Shown here piece by piece: positions 6,839 to 13,122 of a stretch of DNA of 13,122 bases. The notes under the pieces were generated by a model, which saw only the letters and a program-made list of their open reading frames with translations, had not been told where the DNA came from and did no database searches. The stretch is from assembly GCA_035354435.1 (NCBI GenBank), contig DAOQAY010000078.1:1-13122 (forward strand), written 5' to 3'. Position numbers and translations under genes: made by a program. How positions within the stretch are numbered: the first letter of the stretch is position 1; the number at the start of each line of letters is the position of its first letter. The DNA is from JAKLDO01 sp035354435. GTDB lineage: Bacteria > UBP6 > UBA1177.

Positions 6839-9800
6839 ATGTTTAAGTTGAGATTTGCGGCTTTTTTTATTTTAGCACTCTCTTTTTCTTCTCTGAGTGC
6901 GGAAATCTATGGAAAGATGATCGGCGGCGAGCCGTATGAAAGCTGGGAGGACGGCGGACAGGACTTTTTCGTCATGTTCAATTCTAATATTGATAATCAG
7001 ATAACAATGTTTGACGATGATCCTGAAAACCCGCAGGGCGACACATGTGTTCCTGAAAGCACATTCACTCTGACCAATTTCCACATTCCTGAAGATGCGA
7101 TAATTGAAAAAGCTTATCTTGTGTGGATGGGTGCTATGGATCCTACCAAGCTTGACCAGCCGACTGATAACAGTGTCAAGTTGAAATTCACACAAAGCAC
7201 AAACAATCCGATCAGCTATGAACAGGTTGTTACTGTAGGCGATACCGGTAAACTTCTGAGTGATGGTGATGAAGACACCGAAAAAACCTTTGAATTTGAA
7301 AGTATTACTTTTACTGCAGATGTTGTAACCGATTGCTCTGAAACTAACATGGGATCAACACTACACGATCAGAATCTGGGTTATTTTACATATCGTGCAG
7401 ATATAACAGACTTTTTCACAAAAATAGTTGAAGAAAACGCTGCCGCAGAAAAAGATGAAAACAATATTTTCTACGGCGACTATACATTCAGCGATCTGGA
7501 TTGCACGGAGCATGACTTTTATCGCTGTAAAACAACAATGGTGAGTTCATGGGCGGTATTTTTTGTCTATCGTTCAAAGAATATTCGACCAAAGAAAATA
7601 TACTTTTATAATGGACTTGCATTTGTTCAAGCTGATAAATCTATTGCAAATGTCAGTGGATTCGAACTTCCGAAAAATCCTGTTGTCCGTCTTACTTCAA
7701 TGATAGCGGAAGGTGATCCTAAGCTAGTCAATCCCACAATTTCTTTTCCCGAGGGAATTTTCCTTCAGGGTGCTGGTGCTACAAGTAAGTTCAGACTTTA
7801 TAATGATTGTAACCCGCTTATGGGAACATACATTGAGGTGTTCAATTCAAAATCATCTATTGTAAACTGGAATCCTGATGCGGCTGAAGAAGATCAGATT
7901 AAGTGTGTTTCCGGGACAGATGGCACGGGTTTGAATTTCGGTATTGATGTTGACACCTTTTTACTTGACAGTGAAAAGAATATCAATCTTCAGGAACATC
8001 TGAAGAAAGGGAATACGGCAATGGATGTCACGCTTTCTGTCAATCAGGATGCAATATTCACAAACTTCATGGTTCTTTCTGTTGATAACAAGGGGTCAAA
8101 CTTTGACATCCCGGCGGAGGCGAGTGATACGACAAAATCCAAACTCAATTTCCCGTTTGACAGAGAAAAACACTTCTGTGCGTGCCCTTCAAACGACGAC
8201 GGTAAAGTAGCTGACTATTACTGTGGAGCTGACACTAATAGAAGAGAATTTTATTACTTTATTAAAGTTCAGGACTGGGGCGATGAAGATGCCGAAGATA
8301 TAGTCGTAACTGATGAACTTGATAAGCAGCTTGAATATATTCCCGGAACAACAGAAATGGCGACACATTATCTTGCCGATACTGATACTTATGATAACTG
8401 GACTGTAATTCCTGACAAGACTGGAAATGTGTTTCCTCTCTCAGGGACAGGTTTTAAAGTAAGTGCAAAAATGGTTAATTGTGATCAGAGCACCTGGTCA
8501 TGCAAAGATACTGTTCTGATAAGATATAAGGTCAAACCCAAAGTCGGAACTGCAAAGAACTGGGTTTTCAACAATATGGCTACAATAAAAGATAAGAAAA
8601 GTGAAGAAGCCTATAAGACCAATCTTTCCTATCCTTTGAGGCTTAATCCTACAAAATGTGTTACTGATACAGAGTGTTCTTCTCCTACACAGAAAATGTG
8701 CGGCGGAACCAATATCGTCTGTGAATGTAAAGACAATCCTGATACCTGCACAGAAGGCACTTTATGTGACGGTTGTCACTGTAATGATGATCCGGCAAAG
8801 ATCTGTTTCAATTCAACAGCCGATTTTGCTATCGGAAAGAATTCTCCGCAGTCTGAAGGAACAGAGATCATCGTGCCGAAAGATAATGACGGAGAACCTT
8901 TGATAGTCGGTCAGTTCACACTCATGGTTAATAACTGTGCAGAAGATAAGTATTTTAATCTTGATGCTGTTGAAATTCATATAAATACCGACAATGACAA
9001 AAACTTCTCGTTCAAAGAGCTCGAATTGATATATGATGTTAACGGTAACGGAGTTGCTGATGCGGAAGATCCGGTAATTGCTACAAATGAAGTTACGACA
9101 AATTATGTTAAATTTTTCATTAATAACAAAAAGATAGAAGACAAGAAAAAATACAAAGGAAAGACACTGAACTATTTCCTTATCAGAACCAAAATTGATT
9201 ACAATTCCGAAGATATTCTCAGAAATACTACTTTTAATTTTTATATCGAATCTGAATCCTCTATTTCGATAAGCGATCAGGGAACAACGATGGTTTCTGC
9301 CGGGAACATTGAATTCGCTAAATTCATGCTTGAACCGACAGGCAATTTTTTCATTGTAACGGTGGGTTCTAAAGATGCAGTCGTCCCCGGAATTGATACT
9401 ATGAACAACAATATTCCGGTATTACAGTTGAAAACCAAAGCTGTTACCAATGCCAACAGTATCACCAAATTTACAGTAAAAATTCCTGTGAGCGGAGGCT
9501 ATGTGAAATTCGGTGAAAAGAACGGTATAGAAGGTGTTTCACTTTGGATAGATAGTGATAAAGACGGCATAGGTAATGTTAAAGTAGCTGAAATGACAAG
9601 CTTTGATGTGGCTACCAATTCAGTAGTTTTTGAGAACTTCAGTTCTCCTTTGGCTTATGCTCCGGGAGAAGAAAAATATCTTGTTGTTAATGTTGATTTC
9701 GACATGGTTAAAAAATCAGATGGAACTGTTATGGCGGGAAAGATTGAAATACCAAATGCCGGAGTTAAGGTTTCAGATTCATCTGCCGCAGTAATTGAGC

Positions 9801-9997
9801 TTCCTATCAAATCAAAGGAATTTGCTTTTGAATGTAAAGAAGGCGATGTCTGTCCTGAGCCACCGGCTGGCTCTGATGGATGCAAATGTTCTATTGTAAG
9901 TGTAGATCAGACAGATAGAACCATGGCTCTTGTTATTGCATTTATTCTTCTTTTGGGGTTAGTTAAAGGACTGTCAGCTTTCAGAAAAAATTCATAA
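6839..9997 (+). CDS. Large cell-surface protein A: DUF11-like, Cys-rich and Ca-type loops, MYXO-CTERM-like anchor
   Basis: 1052 residues from the ATG at 6839, preceded by AGGAGG with four bases of spacing; ATG 6803 and a start at 6776 are in frame but would bury the signal peptide (residues 1-21, ending SFSSLSA). Regions: residues 22-460, a beta-rich segment with AYLVWMGAMDP, YFTYRADITDFF (182), a YG-Y-x-DLDC motif, PKKIYFYNG and NVSGFELP. This pattern recalls the DUF3344-like segment that precedes DUF11 domains in other secreted proteins, an impression from memory. Residues about 470-575 are DUF11-like (KVQDWGDEDAEDIVVTDEL, YIPGTTEM). Residues 607-660 are Cys-rich. Residues 660-1010 carry two Asp/Asn loops, DVNGNGVADAED at 733 and DSDKDGIGN at 905, likely calcium sites. 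The end has GCKC at 1014-1017, a hydrophobic helix (TMALVIAFILLLGL) and a short basic tail. Surface display or adhesion is inferred. Confidence 0.9.
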   Translation: MFKLRFAAFFILALSFSSLSAEIYGKMIGGEPYESWEDGGQDFFVMFNSNIDNQITMFDDDPENPQGDTCVPESTFTLTNFHIPEDAIIEKAYLVWMGAMDPTKLDQPTDNSVKLKFTQSTNNPISYEQVVTVGDTGKLLSDGDEDTEKTFEFESITFTADVVTDCSETNMGSTLHDQNLGYFTYRADITDFFTKIVEENAAAEKDENNIFYGDYTFSDLDCTEHDFYRCKTTMVSSWAVFFVYRSKNIRPKKIYFYNGLAFVQADKSIANVSGFELPKNPVVRLTSMIAEGDPKLVNPTISFPEGIFLQGAGATSKFRLYNDCNPLMGTYIEVFNSKSSIVNWNPDAAEEDQIKCVSGTDGTGLNFGIDVDTFLLDSEKNINLQEHLKKGNTAMDVTLSVNQDAIFTNFMVLSVDNKGSNFDIPAEASDTTKSKLNFPFDREKHFCACPSNDDGKVADYYCGADTNRREFYYFIKVQDWGDEDAEDIVVTDELDKQLEYIPGTTEMATHYLADTDTYDNWTVIPDKTGNVFPLSGTGFKVSAKMVNCDQSTWSCKDTVLIRYKVKPKVGTAKNWVFNNMATIKDKKSEEAYKTNLSYPLRLNPTKCVTDTECSSPTQKMCGGTNIVCECKDNPDTCTEGTLCDGCHCNDDPAKICFNSTADFAIGKNSPQSEGTEIIVPKDNDGEPLIVGQFTLMVNNCAEDKYFNLDAVEIHINTDNDKNFSFKELELIYDVNGNGVADAEDPVIATNEVTTNYVKFFINNKKIEDKKKYKGKTLNYFLIRTKIDYNSEDILRNTTFNFYIESESSISISDQGTTMVSAGNIEFAKFMLEPTGNFFIVTVGSKDAVVPGIDTMNNNIPVLQLKTKAVTNANSITKFTVKIPVSGGYVKFGEKNGIEGVSLWIDSDKDGIGNVKVAEMTSFDVATNSVVFENFSSPLAYAPGEEKYLVVNVDFDMVKKSDGTVMAGKIEIPNAGVKVSDSSAAVIELPIKSKEFAFECKEGDVCPEPPAGSDGCKCSIVSVDQTDRTMALVIAFILLLGLVKGLSAFRKNS

Positions 9998-10019
9998 CAC
10001 ATTTTTTTAAGATCAATTT

Positions 10020-10047
10020 TTGACAAAAAGCTTTCAATATGTAGTAT
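10020..10047 (+). promoter_or_regulatory. Candidate sigma70-type promoter of surface protein B
   Basis: A perfect TTGACA at 10020-10025, a 16-base spacer and TAGTAT at 10042-10047, in the 82-base gap between genes A and B. The leader would be about 25 bases and would include a CTCCG (10050-10054) complementary to CGGAG (10071-10075), which contains the ribosome binding site. Confidence 0.55.
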
Positions 10048-10079
10048 CACTCCGGTGTTGATTTAGTGTTCGGAGACCA

Positions 10080-11333
10080 ATGATGCAAAATCTTTTATTT
10101 GTGTTTATCTTTATTTTTATTCCTTCGCTCGCTGCAGGAGCTGACTGGAGCTGTGAAAGCGTAGATGACTGTTCAGAAGGAATGGAGTGTAAGAGCAATG
10201 TCTGTATTTTAACTACGGACGCTTTTTCAAGTTATGCCGTAGTTACCGTGACTGCCGGCAAGAACAACCCCAACTCTCTCGGTTCAAAAAAAATATTTGT
10301 TGAACATCCTGCTCAAAATGTTGTTCTTGGACAACTTGCGGTAGATGCCTACAACGGTGGTGATGAAGGTAAATATTTTCTTTTTAAAGAACTTAATGCT
10401 ACACTTGTCCTCTCAAGTACATTGATAGAACCGTCCAATATCAGACTTGTCTATGATAAAAACGGAAACGGCGTTTTTGACAGTTCCGAAAAAGTTATTT
10501 CATCTAATATTTCTGAAACCAAGAGCAAGATCAAGTTTGAGATTGATAAAAAAAGCGCATCATACAAAATGAATGTTACAGAGAATTTTATGGTCGTCGG
10601 CGACTTTTCTATGTCTCAGGCAGTTGAGAAAATATGGGATTTCGGTATAGAGTTCAAACCATTCCAAGGATCGGATGTTCAAATACTTATATTAAATGCA
10701 GGTAAGTCAGGTTCTGTAGTGGTAACTTCAGTTCCGGAAAGAGTTGCTTTGCCGAGATTTGCATTTGAACCTGAAGCGGGATATTTCCTTTTTACATCAG
10801 GGAAATATTTTCCTTCTGCTCCATCATGGAGAGAAATGAACAAAGAACAGACAGTAATGAATATGAGAATAAAATCGCTTGAAGGTGATAATTCGGTAAA
10901 CAGTATTTCTGTTAGGATGAACGGAACTATAGCATCATTCGGCAACGGTGTGAGTAAAATGCAGCTTTACATAGATTCCGACAATGACGGTGATGGTGAC
11001 GAACTTATTTCTGAACAGGCTGATTTCCAGATGCCGGTGCAGCTTATAAAATTTACTATTCCTTCCGTAAAACTTTCTGTGTCAGAAGGTGAGGAGAAAT
11101 TTCTTGTGATAAAAGCCGATATTGAATTTTATAACGGGCAGACAACTCTTTTTTATATCAGTGAAAATGATGTTGCACTTTCGTCTTTCAAACAGATTGC
11201 CGGACTTCCAGTAAGTACTGAAGAATTTAAATACAGTTGTGACGAAACAGACAGTGACTGCAATCCGGCACCATCAGAAGGGGAAGTCGTTTCTGATGAT
11301 GAAGGCGGATGCAGCCTTATATTGGTTGATTAA
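10080..11333 (+). CDS. Secreted surface protein B: stand-alone copy of the C-terminal half of A, no anchor
   Basis: 417 residues. Two adjacent ATGs (10080 and 10083) follow GGAG at 10072-10075; the second has better spacing (seven bases) and would give 416. The signal peptide ends near PSLAAGA. The mature protein opens with a Cys module (C-x5-C-x5-C-x4-C, CESVDDCSEGMECKSNVC). The rest aligns by eye with residues about 660-1024 of A: YDKNGNGVFDSSE with Asp126 opening the first loop, EPEAGYF, a NSISV...FGNG block, LYIDSDNDGDGDE with Asp299 opening the second loop, EGEEKFLVIKADIEF, a two-Cys stretch, and a final GGCSLILVD. In A the matching GCKCSIVSVD is followed by the membrane anchor; here a stop codon follows at once. 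The product is probably released or bound to a partner. Function unknown. Confidence 0.88.
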   Translation: MMQNLLFVFIFIFIPSLAAGADWSCESVDDCSEGMECKSNVCILTTDAFSSYAVVTVTAGKNNPNSLGSKKIFVEHPAQNVVLGQLAVDAYNGGDEGKYFLFKELNATLVLSSTLIEPSNIRLVYDKNGNGVFDSSEKVISSNISETKSKIKFEIDKKSASYKMNVTENFMVVGDFSMSQAVEKIWDFGIEFKPFQGSDVQILILNAGKSGSVVVTSVPERVALPRFAFEPEAGYFLFTSGKYFPSAPSWREMNKEQTVMNMRIKSLEGDNSVNSISVRMNGTIASFGNGVSKMQLYIDSDNDGDGDELISEQADFQMPVQLIKFTIPSVKLSVSEGEEKFLVIKADIEFYNGQTTLFYISENDVALSSFKQIAGLPVSTEEFKYSCDETDSDCNPAPSEGEVVSDDEGGCSLILVD

Positions 11334-11348
11334 TTTTTATTTATGTGA

Positions 11349-11376
11349 TTGACAAAAAATGATGATTGTTTATCAT
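11349..11376 (+). promoter_or_regulatory. Candidate sigma70-type promoter of surface protein C
   Basis: A perfect TTGACA at 11349-11354, a 16-base spacer and TATCAT at 11371-11376, in the 93-base gap after gene B. The first bases after the -35 box (AAAA) match the promoter of gene B. No hairpin-plus-T-run terminator is visible between B and C. Confidence 0.55.
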
Positions 11377-11426
11377 AAGCCATTGTGTTGTTGTAAATGC
11401 TTTCAACAGTTATTTTGAGGTGTGCG

Positions 11427-13122
11427 ATGTACAGAAATTTATTTATTTTGCTTCTGGCTGTGTATTTTGCTCCATTGTTTCTCGGAGCCAAAGCTATCGG
11501 TCCCAATGTTTCTGTTTACAGAAATGAAGAATTGAAATGGGAGGACGGAGCTTACGGATATCATGTTATGTTCAAGACCCTTCTTGAAAATCTCAAGGCT
11601 GATTCTGGCAATCCTCAGGCCGATACATGTATGGATGAGGCTACAGGAAGCACTTATACTCTTGATGCTTCTCATACGCCGTCTGACGCTTTTGTTGCAA
11701 GAGCTTTTCTTGTCTGGTCGGGAGCGGTTCCAATTGCCGAAGCGAATGACCCTACAGACAATGAAGTGACGCTCTCATTTGTTTCAGAAGATGGGAAAAT
11801 AACAGAAAATCAGGTCATCAAAGGCAAAAAGGCATATAAAGTTTCAGAAGCTCAGGGTTTCGAATTTGATGCTTTCAAAGACATTGACGAACCTCAATTT
11901 AGTTACTTTACATACAGAGTTGATATAACAGATTTTTTCAAATCAATTCATGATAAAGGCCGTGCTCTCGGTCTTGAATATGATGGATATTCGCTGTATG
12001 GAAATTATACGATGAAAGATTTAAAATGTGCTGAGGATCCGGCTTATATTGATAAAACTGTCATGGTTTCCGGCTGGTCAATAGTAATGATCTACACTTC
12101 AAAAGATATCAGCCCGAAGAAAATATATCTGTATGACGGTTTTAAATCATACTGGTATGAAGAAAGTGAGATAAATGTTACCGGTTTTGAATTTCCGACA
12201 GATCCAGAAGTTAGAATAACACTCAATACCCACGAGGGTGATCCGAATCTTGCATCGATATATGATGAGGAGGGAACTCTGGCTCCCCCGGAAGGTTTGC
12301 AGGTTCAGGGTGATCAGGTCGGCTGGCTTCTTCTGAGCAATGAGTGCAATCCTGAGGCTTTTATTTCTGATGGTCTGACAACACTTTACTATACTGAAAT
12401 ATACAACTCAATATCTTCTGTTTACGGGTGGAACGATGTAGTGCCGACATGTATCGGAGGTGTTCCGCCAGTATGGGATAACGAAAAAATAGAATACAGT
12501 ATGGATGCCGATACTTTTGTCATGGATTCCGCTTCTGACGGCTCCTATGCATCGCACTTCAACAAGGGCGGAACAAGAATAGGTCTCAGAATAGGAGCAA
12601 ATCAGGATCAGGTCATTACAAATTATATGGTGGTGTCTGTTGACACAAAGGCTCCCAGATTTGACATTCCGGGACAGCCTGAAAAAGTTGCTTGTACACC
12701 AGCTAACATTGCTGTAGATCCGTTGAATGCAGACAGCAAATGGTGCGAAAACAAGCTTGACCATGTTTTTGCGATCAGAGTTCAGAACTGGGGCGACGAC
12801 ATTACACCGGCTGTTATTGTTAAGGATACTATTCCTGTAGGTATGGAATATGTTGCAGGATCGACAGAATATGCAAATAAATTTACCACAGAAAAAGGAA
12901 AGAAAAAAGCTGTCAGCTGGATAAAGATTCCTGACAATGGCGGCTTTCCGCTTGAAGGAGGATTTAAAGTTGCAGATAAAATCAACTTCTGCGGTGCGGA
13001 TTCAGATTATCTTGCCTGCGAAGATCTTATTATGGTCAGGTTCAGAGCAAGAGTTAAAGATGAAACCCAGAAAAATGCTGTAATTGAAAATGTTGCAAGT
13101 ATTGACACTACAGGTTTCCCGA
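11427..13122 (+). CDS. Large cell-surface protein C, paralogue of A, N-terminal part only (runs off right edge)
   Basis: An open frame of 565 codons without stop from the ATG at 11427, preceded by GAGG (11417-11420) with six bases of spacing. The start reads MYRNLFILLLAVYFAPLFLG, a signal peptide probably cleaved near residue 20-23. It matches protein A along its length: KWEDGAYGYHVMF, QADTCMDEA, ARAFLVWSGAVP, YFTYRVDITDFF at 160, YGNYTMKDLKC, SPKKIYLYDGF, NVTGFEFPTDPEVRITL, EGDPNL, MDADTFVMDS and NYMVVSVDTKAPRFDIP. From about residue 440 it enters a DUF11-like domain (IRVQNWGDDITPAVIVKD, MEYVAGSTEYAN) and is still inside or just past it at the edge (ENVASIDTTGF). By analogy with A, a Cys-rich module and anchored C-terminal half may follow outside the window. 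No frameshift is seen. Confidence 0.9.
   Translation, partial: MYRNLFILLLAVYFAPLFLGAKAIGPNVSVYRNEELKWEDGAYGYHVMFKTLLENLKADSGNPQADTCMDEATGSTYTLDASHTPSDAFVARAFLVWSGAVPIAEANDPTDNEVTLSFVSEDGKITENQVIKGKKAYKVSEAQGFEFDAFKDIDEPQFSYFTYRVDITDFFKSIHDKGRALGLEYDGYSLYGNYTMKDLKCAEDPAYIDKTVMVSGWSIVMIYTSKDISPKKIYLYDGFKSYWYEESEINVTGFEFPTDPEVRITLNTHEGDPNLASIYDEEGTLAPPEGLQVQGDQVGWLLLSNECNPEAFISDGLTTLYYTEIYNSISSVYGWNDVVPTCIGGVPPVWDNEKIEYSMDADTFVMDSASDGSYASHFNKGGTRIGLRIGANQDQVITNYMVVSVDTKAPRFDIPGQPEKVACTPANIAVDPLNADSKWCENKLDHVFAIRVQNWGDDITPAVIVKDTIPVGMEYVAGSTEYANKFTTEKGKKKAVSWIKIPDNGGFPLEGGFKVADKINFCGADSDYLACEDLIMVRFRARVKDETQKNAVIENVASIDTTGFP

Noticed and set aside
11300..11345. Frameshift or nonsense mutation removing an anchor from protein B
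   Set aside because: The bases after the stop do not encode a hydrophobic helix in the original frame (only Phe-Leu-Phe-Met before the next stop), and I saw no such helix in the other frames.

Overview
The window is bacterial, of moderate to low G+C, with GGAG-type ribosome binding sites and sigma70-like promoters. The encoded secretome looks Gram-negative. It includes an outer-membrane-type lipoprotein, Cys-rich modules of the form C-x4-5-DC/EC-x5-6-C, DUF11-like beta domains, and a C-terminal Gly-Cys / transmembrane / basic tail resembling MYXO-CTERM sorting signals. This suggests a deltaproteobacterial or Myxococcota-like lineage, but I cannot place it more precisely. A run of exactly 100 N flanked by an exact 55-base duplicate shows a draft, probably metagenomic, scaffold.

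Layout. On the minus strand at the left are a MATE-family efflux transporter (176-1570) and, downstream of it, the start of a small membrane protein cut by the window edge (1-89). The intergenic stretch 1571-2102 holds the transporter promoter, a TTGACA-type promoter facing right, a TTCA tetranucleotide microsatellite and the assembly gap. Everything from 2103 onward is on the plus strand: a secreted 384-residue protein with a PDZ-like C-terminus and a terminator; a 681-residue lipoprotein with Cys-rich/EGF-like modules and leucine-rich repeats, whose only sensible start is the rare codon ATT at 3310; a class I/II PLP aminotransferase (5533-6726), the only obvious metabolic enzyme; and three related surface-protein genes running off the right edge.

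The three surface proteins are the most distinctive part. Protein A (6839-9997, 1052 residues) has a large N-terminal beta-rich region, a DUF11-like domain, a Cys-rich module, a C-terminal region with two Asp/Asn-rich calcium-type loops, and a MYXO-CTERM-like anchor. Protein B (10080-11333) is a free-standing version of the C-terminal half of A that ends exactly where the anchor would begin. Protein C (11427 to the edge) is a paralogue of the N-terminal half of A. It has no stop codon inside the window. B and C have separate TTGACA-type promoters and A a weaker candidate, so they may be expressed independently. A plausible but unproven reading is a cell-surface or adhesin-like set made of one anchored full-length member, one released half and a second long member.
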